Positions 24,088 to 32,732 of a stretch of DNA of 64,000 nt are shown piece by piece. This DNA comes from Myxococcales bacterium (GTDB lineage Bacteria; Myxococcota_A; Polyangia; Polyangiales; GCA-016699535), in NCBI GenBank assembly GCA_020633325.1, contig JACKDX010000002.1, positions 372,001 to 436,000 of the forward strand, written 5' to 3'. The stretch's first letter is position 1. Each line of letters begins with the position of its first letter. The notes under the pieces are model-generated. The model searched no databases. It saw only the letters and a program-made list of their open reading frames with translations, and was not told the DNA's origin. The position numbers were made by a program, and so were the translations under genes.

Positions 24088-25422
24088 ATGTTGCGCCTTC
24101 GTCAAACCTTTGGAGTCCACGCAGGACGGGTACTTGAACTCGATCAGCCTGTGATTCGCGTCGGACGCCTTCCCTCAAGCGATTTGGCCTTTGATCCCAA
24201 GGTCGATCTCGATGCATCCGGACGGCATGCCGAAATTCGAAAAACAGCCCAAGGCTACGAGCTTGTGGATGTGGGCAGCCGCAATGGCACGCTGGTCAAT
24301 GGGGTATTGGTCCAAGACGCGAGCTTGAAGTCGGGAGATGAAATCGAGTTCGGCGTCGGTGGACCACGGCTCGTAGTGGAGATTGTTGAGCGCGCAGGGA
24401 GGTCCTTCGATGAGGCCTCACCCTCTTGGTCCATGGAGGGCTCTAACGATACCGACGACTCCGATAGTGCCACCATCGCACTTGATGAAGCATCGACCCG
24501 ACTGTCCGTTCCGGGGCCGCAGCCTGTCCAGACCGCGGCCGCCGACGTGTCAGTAGCGAAAAGTCCTGCGAGGCGATTTTCGCTTTGGCTATGGCTGGCG
24601 CTCATACTTGCAATCCTCGCTCTCTTCGGCGCGTGGTATGCGTTCCATCGCCTAGGGGATGCTCGGACAACGTCGGTGGACATTCGAGGCGGCATCACGG
24701 TGGCCAATGTCGGGGCCATGACCGCCAAGGAGATTGAGACACAGTTCAGACGCGCATTGTATGCCCTGGTAGAGCGGACTGCGGGTGCTGAAGAGCGCGT
24801 CGTGTGCACGGCTTTTGCGGTGCGGCCGGCCTTGCTCGCAACCGCAGCGCATTGCCTTGTGGCGATCGAGAAGGCAGCGCGCGGTGGGTCAAAGTTTCAG
24901 GCCATCTCCTGCGACGAAGACACCACGCACACCGCAGCAATCGTTCGAATGTGGCGACATCCTCATTTTAGCCTCGACGGCCTCGAGCCCGGGGCGGATG
25001 TGGCGTTGATGGAGCTCGATCGTGGCGTTCTCGACCAGGTCGCCCTTGCCGGCATCCAGCACCTCGAGTCTTTGAGCAAGGGCGAGCGGCTGTGGCTTTT
25101 CGGCATGACGGGACAAGCGGCGCGCAAGAATTGCTATGGCGCGCAGGTATACTCAGCCAAGGTCGAGCACGTGTCCGGCACAGCGTCTTCGCCGGCTGAG
25201 TCTGTGCCCGCGATAGAGTATGCGGTTGTGCTCCCGCCTGCGGCGGGGGGGAGCCCGGTGTTTAACGCCTCGGGTCTGGTGGTCGGCGTGCACGCCGCCA
25301 CGCTGGGCGCGCTTACGACCGGCATTCGCGCGAGTGAACGTCCCACAGCGGGCTACACTTACGGTATTCGCACAGATGCCTTGTTGGAACTGCTTTTAGG
25401 TATCGAGGAGTCGAAATATTAG
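24088..25422 (+). CDS. FHA domain protein with membrane helix and trypsin-like domain, probably inactive
   Basis: This 444-residue protein has an FHA domain with intact motifs (VGRLPSSD, GRHAEI, SRNGTLVNG; about 5-100), an acidic linker, a membrane helix (about 166-184) and a trypsin-like chymotrypsin fold (about 215-435). His 255 (ATAAHC) and Asp 304 (DVALMEL) are in place, and the Cys 240/Cys 256 pair matches the trypsin disulfide near the active site. The nucleophile motif GxSGxP, however, reads AAGGSP, so the catalytic Ser is Gly 387. It may be a pseudoprotease binding peptides in the periplasm, unless Ser 389 substitutes. It follows the phosphatase by 9 bases and precedes the PFK-2-like gene by 17. 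Confidence 0.85.
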   Translation: MLRLRQTFGVHAGRVLELDQPVIRVGRLPSSDLAFDPKVDLDASGRHAEIRKTAQGYELVDVGSRNGTLVNGVLVQDASLKSGDEIEFGVGGPRLVVEIVERAGRSFDEASPSWSMEGSNDTDDSDSATIALDEASTRLSVPGPQPVQTAAADVSVAKSPARRFSLWLWLALILAILALFGAWYAFHRLGDARTTSVDIRGGITVANVGAMTAKEIETQFRRALYALVERTAGAEERVVCTAFAVRPALLATAAHCLVAIEKAARGGSKFQAISCDEDTTHTAAIVRMWRHPHFSLDGLEPGADVALMELDRGVLDQVALAGIQHLESLSKGERLWLFGMTGQAARKNCYGAQVYSAKVEHVSGTASSPAESVPAIEYAVVLPPAAGGSPVFNASGLVVGVHAATLGALTTGIRASERPTAGYTYGIRTDALLELLLGIEESKY

Positions 25423-25439
25423 ACGCCAGGGTTCGTCGC

Positions 25440-26699
25440 GTGGTGCTTAGCGTGCGATCGACGTACACTCGAGCGGTGTTCGAGGACGATCCCGCGCTAA
25501 AACCCTTGGTATTTGTCATGGTGGGTCTGCCGGCACGCGGCAAAACGCACATCGCCCAAAAAGTGGCCAGATATCTCAGTTGGCTGGGCTATAGCACCCG
25601 CACCTTCAACGTGGGTGATTATCGCCGTCAACAGCTCGGCGGACACCAGATTCATGAATTTTTCCGGCAAGACAATATTGAAGGCATGGCTCAGCGCGAG
25701 CATTTGGCCCTCACGGCGCTTTCAGATGTCGAGCAGTGGCTACAGAGCTCGGGACGCATTGCCATATACGATGCCACCAACACCACGCGCCAGCGACGCA
25801 AGTTGGTGCTCCAACGCTGTCAGAGCATGGGCGCTCGTACCGTGTTCATCGAATCGATTTGCGAAGATCGGGAGGTCATTGAGGCCAACATTCGCGACAC
25901 TAAACTTCGCTCGCCAGATTATGTCGGCATGGATCAACAAAGCGCTATGAAGGATTTCAGGGCCAGACTCGCCCATTATGAGCGAGCGTATGAGCCCATC
26001 GACGAATCCCAGTTGAGCTACATTAAGCTGATCGACGCAGGCCGACAGATCGTGATCAACAGGATCGGAGGTTATCTTCCTTCAAAGGTGGTCTACTTCT
26101 TGATGAATATTCATACCGCCCCGCGGCCTATCTGGTTGACCCGGCATGGAGAGAGTGCGGACAATATGTCGAAGCGACTGGGCGGAGACTCCGACCTGAG
26201 TGAACGGGGGCGCCATTATGCACAGCAGCTAGCGGAGTTTCTTAAGCAACGTTGTGGCCCCATGCCGTGCGTGATCTGGACGAGCGGCCTAAAGCGTGCT
26301 GTGCAAACGGCCGAGGCGCTAAAGCCTCGGGCGACGTCCTGGCGGCTGCTCAATGAAATCGATGCGGGCGTATGCGAGGGCATGACATACGAAGAAATTA
26401 GGCGCCGTCAACCCGACGAATATAGCGCGCGAGAAACAGACAAATTCACGTACAGGTATCCTGGGGGTGAGTCGTATGCGGACCTCATTCAGCGGCTCGA
26501 GCCCATAATCACCGAAATAGAACGTCAAAAACATCCATTGATGATCGTGTCTCATCAAGCCGTCAGTCGAGTGCTTTATGGCTACCTACTCGGAAAAGCT
26601 CAGAATGCATGTCCCCATTTGGATGTTCCTCTGCATACGGTGATCGAGCTTCGGCCCACCGCCTACGGATACGAGGAACTAAGGTTCGCGCTCGGATAA
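25440..26699 (+). CDS. Bifunctional 6-phosphofructo-2-kinase/fructose-2,6-bisphosphatase
   Basis: At 419 residues this closely resembles the eukaryotic PFKFB enzyme over its whole length. The N-terminal kinase domain has Walker A GLPARGKT (29-36), the NVGDYRR segment, and DATNTTRQRR (111-120), followed by FIESICEDREVIEANIR and KLRSPDY. The phosphatase (histidine phosphatase) domain has RHGES (His 236), GGDSDLSERG, NEIDAGVCEGMTYEEI (Glu 306) and SHQAV (His 372). Both half-reactions look intact: synthesis of fructose 2,6-bisphosphate from fructose 6-phosphate and ATP, and its hydrolysis. The start is a GTG, and GTG at 25443 is equally possible. It is the last gene of the FHA/PP2C operon, convergent with the cyclophilin gene. 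Confidence 0.92.
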   Translation: MVLSVRSTYTRAVFEDDPALKPLVFVMVGLPARGKTHIAQKVARYLSWLGYSTRTFNVGDYRRQQLGGHQIHEFFRQDNIEGMAQREHLALTALSDVEQWLQSSGRIAIYDATNTTRQRRKLVLQRCQSMGARTVFIESICEDREVIEANIRDTKLRSPDYVGMDQQSAMKDFRARLAHYERAYEPIDESQLSYIKLIDAGRQIVINRIGGYLPSKVVYFLMNIHTAPRPIWLTRHGESADNMSKRLGGDSDLSERGRHYAQQLAEFLKQRCGPMPCVIWTSGLKRAVQTAEALKPRATSWRLLNEIDAGVCEGMTYEEIRRRQPDEYSARETDKFTYRYPGGESYADLIQRLEPIITEIERQKHPLMIVSHQAVSRVLYGYLLGKAQNACPHLDVPLHTVIELRPTAYGYEELRFALG

Positions 26700-26708
26700 T
26701 CCCCTGGA

Positions 26709-27143
26709 TCAGTCAAGTACGCGAAGGGTTTGGATGCGTTCGTTGCCCTTCATGGAAAGCACATGCTCAAGGCCCTTTGTAACCTTGCCAAATACCGTGT
26801 GTTTCCCGTCAAGATGAGGCTGCGGTGTGTGACAAATGAAGAATTGACTGCCGCCCGTATCGGGACCGCGATGTGCCATGGATAAAGATCCAGCCTGGTG
26901 TCGATGGGGATTCGTGGGTCCCACTTCGCACGGAATTGTATATCCTGGCCCACCGGTGCCATCGCCTTTGGGACAGCCGCCCTGGCTCATGAAGCCTGAA
27001 ATGACACGGTGAAATATCACGCCATCGTAAAATTTATCCGCCGCAAGTTTTTCGAAGTTGGCGACAGTCCCCGGCGCTTCCTCTGAGAAAAGCTCTAAGT
27101 CGATAGTCTCACCGCTGTCCATCGTGATGCGCGCATGTTTCAT
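26709..27143 (-). CDS. Cyclophilin-type peptidyl-prolyl cis-trans isomerase
   Basis: This is a small cytoplasmic cyclophilin of about 144 residues that catalyses proline isomerisation during folding. Diagnostic stretches include FHRVISGFMSQGGCPKGDG, GSLSMAHRGPDTGGSQFF and HLDGKHTVFGKV. No signal peptide is present. I chose the ATG at 27143 (MKHARITMDSG); the frame is open 11 codons further, but those residues do not fit the family. It lies 60 bases downstream of the PilT-like gene on the same strand and could be co-transcribed with it. It is convergent with the PFK-2-like gene (9-base gap). Confidence 0.93.
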   Translation of the reverse strand: MKHARITMDSGETIDLELFSEEAPGTVANFEKLAADKFYDGVIFHRVISGFMSQGGCPKGDGTGGPGYTIPCEVGPTNPHRHQAGSLSMAHRGPDTGGSQFFICHTPQPHLDGKHTVFGKVTKGLEHVLSMKGNERIQTLRVLD

Positions 27144-27203
27144 GAGTTGATCCCTTTGGCCCAAAGAAGCACACAAGACATTGTGATGTCAAACCGGCAA
27201 TCG

Positions 27204-28244
27204 TTAGACCAAAGCCTGCCGAGCCGTCTCCACGCTGATTTTTCCAGCTTTCACCAGCTCGCGCATGTGCATTTCGAAGGTTTGCATCCCGTAGGGATGA
27301 GAGCCTCGTTCCATCACATCCTTGAGCGGCGGATTGTTCGCGGGGTTACGGATGGCCTCTCGGGCGGTACCCGTCATCACCAATACCTCCGCGGCCAGGA
27401 TGAGACCTTTGCCGTCTACGCGGGGCAAGAGGCGTTGAGCGATGATGCCCTTGAGGTTATCCGCGAAGCGCTCACGCGTCTCTTTGACATCGGAGGATGG
27501 CGATAGCGAAAGGACACGTCCCACTGTGCGAGCTACGTCCGGAGTGTGCAGCGTCGAGAGCAGCAAGTGACCGGTTTCTGCTGCTTTAAGCGCGATGTCC
27601 ATGGTTTCTTCATCCCGGATTTCCCCCACCAAAATCACATCCGGATCCTGCCGGAGCGCACCGCGTAGGGCCGTGGCGAAGTCGGTCGTATCGATTCCGA
27701 TCTCACGCTGTGACACGCAACTTAACTTGTCCTGATGCAGGAACTCCAAGGGATCCTCGATGGTCACGATATGCAGGCGTTGGCTGTGATTGAGGTGACC
27801 TACCATTGCGGCAAGGCTAGATGATTTGCCATTGCCAGCGGCGCCGCAGACGAGCACCATTCCCCGCTCTAACTCCGAGAGACTGCGAGCCACTGACGGC
27901 AATCCAAGAGATTCAAACGTCGGAATTTTTAGCGCGATTGATCGCATGGCAAGCGCGAGCGAGCCGCGCTGTCGATATACGTTGACGCGATATCGTCCAA
28001 GTTGGGGTACGGCGTAAGCGGTGTCGTACTGCTTTAGGGTATCTAAGGATCCGTCAAAATGCGCGCGCCGCAGAACAATTCTGGCGAGCGCCATGGTTTG
28101 CTCGGGCGTCATGCCATCGCTTTGTAAATAGTGAAGCTCGCCCGCTACGCGAAACGCCGGAGGTTGACCCACCTTAAGCAGCACATCGCTGGCCCGGTGT
28201 TGGACACCGGCCTCGAGTAATGCATGAAATGTGGCTTCATCCAC
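27204..28244 (-). CDS. PilT-like twitching ATPase paralogue
   Basis: This 346-residue ATPase belongs to the PilT group. It has the N-terminal module HRASDVLLKVGQPPAFRV, Walker A GAAGNGKSS, Asp box TIEDPLEFLH, Walker B DPDVILVGEIRDEETMD and His box STLHTPD. It lacks the AIRNLIRE motif that the second PilT (45344-46468) keeps, having AIRNPANNPP instead, so it is more likely a PilU-like or specialised paralogue than the main retraction motor. It sits downstream of a SPOR-domain gene (7-base gap), away from the pilTCS block. Confidence 0.87.
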   Translation of the reverse strand: MDEATFHALLEAGVQHRASDVLLKVGQPPAFRVAGELHYLQSDGMTPEQTMALARIVLRRAHFDGSLDTLKQYDTAYAVPQLGRYRVNVYRQRGSLALAMRSIALKIPTFESLGLPSVARSLSELERGMVLVCGAAGNGKSSSLAAMVGHLNHSQRLHIVTIEDPLEFLHQDKLSCVSQREIGIDTTDFATALRGALRQDPDVILVGEIRDEETMDIALKAAETGHLLLSTLHTPDVARTVGRVLSLSPSSDVKETRERFADNLKGIIAQRLLPRVDGKGLILAAEVLVMTGTAREAIRNPANNPPLKDVMERGSHPYGMQTFEMHMRELVKAGKISVETARQALV

Positions 28245-28251
28245 AGGTGTC

Positions 28252-29019
28252 TTAGTCGTTGCTCTGGACCACCAGGGTCTTGAGCTGTTCGTCGCGCTCT
28301 AGACGCGTGCGGTAGGCTTCTGCCGCCGCCTGATCCGCAAATGGGCCCACTCGGACGCGCCAATAGGTTTCTTTGCCAGGAGCGTGATGGCTTAACACGT
28401 ACGCAGCGTGGCCTCGACTCTTGAGCACCTCCGCATACCGGTTGGCCTGATCGGCGCGGCTATAGGAAATCACTTGGATACCGTAGCGTCCCTTCGGCTT
28501 GGTGGCCCCGGTTTTGGCCCCCGCCGCACGAGAAAGCTGGGTCTTGGGGGAAGCGACAGCGGAATCCTGCTCTGAGTGTCCGGAGGCCGTCTCGGCACTC
28601 AAGGTTGGACGATCTCGGGGTAGAGTTTCTTCGAGCGAGGCCACATCCACCACTGGGTCGGGATGGCTAACCTCGGCGGCGGCCGCTGCCACCTGAGCTT
28701 CGACTTCGGCCCGACTCTCTGGTTCTTTGAGTGCCTCTGGGAACATGAGGCCCTCGCGATCGACTACAGTGTCATCCGCTGCGGCAGACGCGGCGGGCGA
28801 GTCGCTTTTTTCGCTGAACTCACCAGAATCGAGAAGTTGTTCGAGTGGGTCATAATCGGCGTTTGGCTTCCTATCGACGCCTTGAACCACAACCACGCCG
28901 GTTGCGAAAATGACGGCGACGACAGCAAACGCGCCCATTGCCATCAACGACAGCCGCCGGAGCGTGGTGTCCTCGTCCCGTTCGTGAAGTTGGTCTAGAT
29001 CGCGAAAGTCGTTGTCCAT
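28252..29019 (-). CDS. Membrane protein with C-terminal SPOR domain
   Basis: About 255 residues from the ATG at 29019, which is preceded by AGAGGTGGG; the frame is open further upstream but that extension looks non-coding. A short charged N-terminus leads to one membrane helix (about 23-45), then a long Pro/Ala/Glu-rich periplasmic linker. A SPOR domain closes the protein (about 178-250, KGRYGIQVISYSRADQANRY to WRVRVGPFADQAAAEAYRTR). SPOR domains bind peptidoglycan stripped of stem peptides at division sites, so a septal or cell wall role is expected. The gene is divergent from gyrA and is followed by the PilT-like gene. Confidence 0.88.
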   Translation of the reverse strand: MDNDFRDLDQLHERDEDTTLRRLSLMAMGAFAVVAVIFATGVVVVQGVDRKPNADYDPLEQLLDSGEFSEKSDSPAASAAADDTVVDREGLMFPEALKEPESRAEVEAQVAAAAAEVSHPDPVVDVASLEETLPRDRPTLSAETASGHSEQDSAVASPKTQLSRAAGAKTGATKPKGRYGIQVISYSRADQANRYAEVLKSRGHAAYVLSHHAPGKETYWRVRVGPFADQAAAEAYRTRLERDEQLKTLVVQSND

Positions 29020-29043
29020 ACATCCCACCTCTGGACCTGGAAT

Positions 29044-29071
29044 AGTGTAAGAGATCGTCCCACATGGCCAA
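29044..29071 (-). promoter_or_regulatory. Possible promoter of the SPOR gene
   Basis: On the minus strand TTGGCC (29071-29066) and TACACT (29049-29044) are separated by 16 bases, with four of six matches each to the sigma-70 consensus. The transcript would begin just before the ATG at 29019. No experimental or comparative support is available. Confidence 0.3.
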
Positions 29072-29165
29072 ATTTTTGCAGAGGCCGATTGAGCGCGAGA
29101 CAGCCTTGAGAGGGGATGCGGGCCGGGTAGGCCTATGATATCATTCGCGCGCGAGAAAAATTGGG

Positions 29166-29175
29166 CCAAATTTGG
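29166..29175. promoter_or_regulatory. Palindrome CCAAATTTGG upstream of gyrA
   Basis: A perfect 10-base palindrome lies 26 bases before the gyrA start codon. Its left part, GGCCAAATTT (29164-29173), recurs at 29066-29075 in the same divergent promoter region, inside the possible SPOR -35. The pair could bind a shared regulator of the divergent genes. This is inferred from symmetry and repetition only. Confidence 0.3.
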
Positions 29176-29201
29176 TCGTTTTTGGGCAAAAAGGAGCACG
29201 C

Positions 29202-31781
29202 GTGGAAGCAACGGCAAAGGTCACGGTCGCCATCGATGAGGAGATGCGTAACGCATACCTCGACTATGCGATGAGCGTCATCATCGGGAGAGCCATCCCC
29301 GACGTCAGAGACGGCCTTAAACCCGTACACCGTCGCATTCTCTTTGCGATGCACGAAAACCGCGTGGCCTGGAACCAGGCCCATAAGAAGTCTGCACGTA
29401 TCGTGGGCGATGTGCTGGGTAAGTACCATCCGCACGGGGATACGGCCGTGTACGATGCGCTGGTTCGAATGGCCCAGGATTTTTCCATGCGCTATCCATT
29501 GGTGGATGGCCAAGGAAACTTTGGCTCTGTGGATGGCGATCCTCCCGCGGCCATGCGTTACACCGAAGTTCGGATGTCCCGGCTAGCCTCCGAGCTCTTG
29601 GCGGACATAGAGAAGGAGACAGTCAATTTTGGGCCTAACTTTGACGAGTCGGAGCGTGAGCCACTGGTATTGCCCAGTCGCGTGCCCAATCTTCTCATCA
29701 ATGGTTCAGGCGGCATCGCCGTCGGCATGGCGACGAACGTACCTCCTCATAACCTCACCGAGATCATCGATGCCACCATCCGTTTGATGCATGACCCGAA
29801 TCTGACTGTCGCCCAGCTCATGCTGGACGATGAGGAAGGCGGGCGAATCGGCGTCCGTGGTCCCGACTTTCCAACCGCTGGCTTTATCCATGGCGTCTCC
29901 GGCATCAGGCAGGCCTATGCGACAGGCCGCGGTCGGGTTGTCATGCGTGCCCGCTCGACCATTGAGCCCATGGCGGACAAACACGACCGTGAGCACATTG
30001 TCGTGACAGAGTTGCCCTATCAGGTGAACAAAGCCGAGCTTCTCAAGAAAATTGCCGACCTCGCGAGAGACAAGCGCATACAAGGGATTGGCGACATTCG
30101 GGATGAATCAGACCGCGATGGCATGCGCATCGTGATTGAACTGCGCCGAGGGGCCATCGGCCAAGTGATATTGAACCAGCTTTACCAAATGACCCCCATG
30201 CAGTCGACGTTCGGGGTGAACACGTTGGCCATTGTGGCGGGGCAACCGCAGCTCTTGAACCTGCGCGACATGCTATGGCATTTCATTGAACATCGTCGGG
30301 AGGTCGTGACGCGCCGAACCCGCTATGATTTGCGGCAGGCTGAGCAGCAGCGAGAGATTGTCGAAGGTCTCGGCATGGCTGTGACCGAGGTGGACTTGGT
30401 GATTAAGACCATAAGGGCCGCACAAGATGCGGATGAGGCACGGCAGGCGCTCATGGCTCTGTCCCTCGCAGGCCTAGAAGATTTCGTTCGCCGGGCGGGA
30501 AGACCTGAAAGCGAGATCGAAGAGGCTAAGGAACGTAAAGATTATCGGCTTTCGGAGCGACAGGCAAAGGCGATCTTAGACATGCGGCTTGCGCGCCTCA
30601 CCGGACTTGAGCGGGAGAAGCTTGCCAAAGAATATGGCGAGCTCAGTGATACTATTAAAGAGCTGCGGGAAATTCTCGCCAGCGAGCATCGGCTAAAAAC
30701 CGTGATCGTGACTGAGCTTGACGAAATCAAGCAGCGCTATGGCGATGGGCGGCGCACCGAAATTGTGGCAGACGAGGGTGAAATCGACATTGAGGATCTC
30801 ATCGCTGAAGAAGACGTGGTCGTGACGGTCAGTCACGCGGGATATGTCAAACGCGTGCCTGCTACGGAATACCGGGCGCAAGGGAGGGGAGGACGGGGAT
30901 CCCGCGCGATGCAGACGCGGGATGAAGACTATGTGAGCCAAATCTTTGTGGCCAGCACGCACAACCATGTCTTGTTCCTAAGCGACAGGGGCAAGGCGTA
31001 TCTGAAGAAGGTCTATGAGATTCCCGCGGCCAGTCGGATCGCTCGGGGGCGAGCCATCGTTAATTTTGTGGGCATGGAACAAGGCGAGAATCTTGCAGCC
31101 GTCGTGCCAGTGATTGAGTTTAGTGAGACCGCCGACCTGCTGACCTGCACCAAGGGCGGCCGCATCAAGCGTTCCTCGTTGAGCGCGTACGCACAGATCC
31201 GTACGACGGGTATTATTGGTGTGGGGCTCGAAGATGGAGACACCCTACTTGCGGCACGCGTGGTCACCGAAGATCAGGATGTGATTCTCGGAACAGCTCG
31301 GGGAATGGCCATACGCTTTCGTGTCACAGATGCCCGACGCATGGGGCGCGTGTCTCGAGGTGTCAAGGGTATCGAGCTGCGCGAGGGCGATACCGTCATT
31401 TCAATGGATGTCATCGACCAGTCGAACCGCCAGGTGCTTTGCGTCAGCGAGCGCGGCTTTGGTAAACGCACACCCGTCGAGGAATGGCGCGTTCAAGGAC
31501 GGGGAGGTCTGGGCGTGATAGCCATGGACGCTTCTGAACGGAACGGTAATGTGGTCAAACTGTGCCTCGTTGAACCGGAGCACGATATCATGGTGATTAC
31601 CGACGGTGGACAGATGATTCGGACCAATGTTTCGGAGATTCGAGAGGCGGGCAGAAATACGCAAGGCGTGCGCGTGATTCGCCTCCAAGATGGCGAACGC
31701 GTGGTGGATGTTGCGGTCTTGGCAGAACGGGTCACCCTTCCGGAGATGCCTGAAGAGCTTGAAAAGGAGCCGGAGGTTTAG
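29202..31781 (+). CDS. gyrA: DNA gyrase subunit A
   Basis: This is the breakage-reunion subunit of DNA gyrase, about 859 residues from the GTG at 29202, which has AAGGAG at 29190-29195; an in-frame start at 29172 is less likely. The catalytic Tyr is at about 120 (AAMRYTE). The quinolone-resistance region reads HPHGDTAVYDALVRMAQ, with Thr at the position of E. coli Ser 83 and Asp at the position of Asp 87. The C-terminal beta-pinwheel carries a GyrA-box-like AQGRGGRGSRAMQ. The gene stands alone, divergent from the SPOR gene and convergent with the next gene, with overlapping stop codons (TTTAG). Confidence 0.97.
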   Translation: MEATAKVTVAIDEEMRNAYLDYAMSVIIGRAIPDVRDGLKPVHRRILFAMHENRVAWNQAHKKSARIVGDVLGKYHPHGDTAVYDALVRMAQDFSMRYPLVDGQGNFGSVDGDPPAAMRYTEVRMSRLASELLADIEKETVNFGPNFDESEREPLVLPSRVPNLLINGSGGIAVGMATNVPPHNLTEIIDATIRLMHDPNLTVAQLMLDDEEGGRIGVRGPDFPTAGFIHGVSGIRQAYATGRGRVVMRARSTIEPMADKHDREHIVVTELPYQVNKAELLKKIADLARDKRIQGIGDIRDESDRDGMRIVIELRRGAIGQVILNQLYQMTPMQSTFGVNTLAIVAGQPQLLNLRDMLWHFIEHRREVVTRRTRYDLRQAEQQREIVEGLGMAVTEVDLVIKTIRAAQDADEARQALMALSLAGLEDFVRRAGRPESEIEEAKERKDYRLSERQAKAILDMRLARLTGLEREKLAKEYGELSDTIKELREILASEHRLKTVIVTELDEIKQRYGDGRRTEIVADEGEIDIEDLIAEEDVVVTVSHAGYVKRVPATEYRAQGRGGRGSRAMQTRDEDYVSQIFVASTHNHVLFLSDRGKAYLKKVYEIPAASRIARGRAIVNFVGMEQGENLAAVVPVIEFSETADLLTCTKGGRIKRSSLSAYAQIRTTGIIGVGLEDGDTLLAARVVTEDQDVILGTARGMAIRFRVTDARRMGRVSRGVKGIELREGDTVISMDVIDQSNRQVLCVSERGFGKRTPVEEWRVQGRGGLGVIAMDASERNGNVVKLCLVEPEHDIMVITDGGQMIRTNVSEIREAGRNTQGVRVIRLQDGERVVDVAVLAERVTLPEMPEELEKEPEV

Positions 31782-32632
31782 AAGCGGAGGCCCCCGCCTG
31801 CTCGAATGGCCCAGACCTTGCCAGAGTCGAACGAGAATCCATTGGGCTCGTCCAGATTGATGGTAACCGCGGCAAACACATACGCCATGAGAAATTGAAG
31901 GCGTGCGAATGGTTCCACGAATGACTGAAAGTTGTCCCCGTCGGCCGTCGGCAGCCACACTCCTGCGAGGCGGACGCCGAGGCGCACGACTTCGCCTGCT
32001 TTAAGCGCGGCCTCTCCCGCGAGCTGGCCCATCATGTCGCTTTGTGCACGGCCGTTTCCGCTGTCGATCAATGCGGCAAGAGCGCCGTCAGCGGCAAGGG
32101 AAAGCACTGGCAGCACGCTCCATTCCAGCTGGGAAGAGGCGCCAATCGTCGTTGTGCTCGGCGCCCACAGCCAGTAGTTCCAGTTTCCCCGCATCGCCGA
32201 AGCGTACCCGTAGGCATCGGCGGCCACGATATGATCTATCCCCGTGCCGCCCGGCACAGATGCCAAGGGCGCTGCGAAGAAGCCTCCCAGGCGCCACATG
32301 CCGATTTTGTTTTGCGTCACAAAATAAGCGCCAATTGATGGGTTGGCAAAACGGAAACGAACCTCATCTTCGGTGCCATCAGAGTACGCGTGTAGTGTTC
32401 CGGGCAATTGCAGTTCGAGGTCAACGTTCTCATGGATGCGCCCGCCAGCGTGCAGGATCATCGACATGTTTGCGTGGTCCACGCCGTTTTGACTGCCCGC
32501 GTAAAAGCCAAGGTCGGCGCCCAAGGAAAACCAGCGCTCGCTTTGATCAAAAACGTTCACCTGCGCATAGGCGGATCCCGTAAGCAACAACAATCCCAGG
32601 GTCGTCAGCAAAGCAGCCAGCGAGGTTTTCAT
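31778..32632 (-). CDS. Predicted outer-membrane beta-barrel protein
   Basis: A 284-residue protein with a clear Sec signal peptide (MKTSLAALLTTLGLLLL to SAYAQ). It has alternating hydrophobic/polar beta strands throughout, with many Gly and aromatic residues, and ends in Phe (GGGLRF) as outer-membrane barrels usually do. I do not recognise a substrate or family. The start is preceded by GGAGATTTCC. It is convergent with gyrA, sharing stop-codon bases, and divergent from the tail-anchored gene at 32733. A structural or porin-like role is only a guess. Confidence 0.72.
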   Translation of the reverse strand: MKTSLAALLTTLGLLLLTGSAYAQVNVFDQSERWFSLGADLGFYAGSQNGVDHANMSMILHAGGRIHENVDLELQLPGTLHAYSDGTEDEVRFRFANPSIGAYFVTQNKIGMWRLGGFFAAPLASVPGGTGIDHIVAADAYGYASAMRGNWNYWLWAPSTTTIGASSQLEWSVLPVLSLAADGALAALIDSGNGRAQSDMMGQLAGEAALKAGEVVRLGVRLAGVWLPTADGDNFQSFVEPFARLQFLMAYVFAAVTINLDEPNGFSFDSGKVWAIRAGGGLRF

Positions 32633-32732
32633 GGAAATCTCCTAATATGTGGCGTCTCAAGCTCCACGGGTTGTATACGCCACGTATTTTTTGTCAATCT
32701 TTCCCATTGGTTCTAAATATGATGTCGATGTC

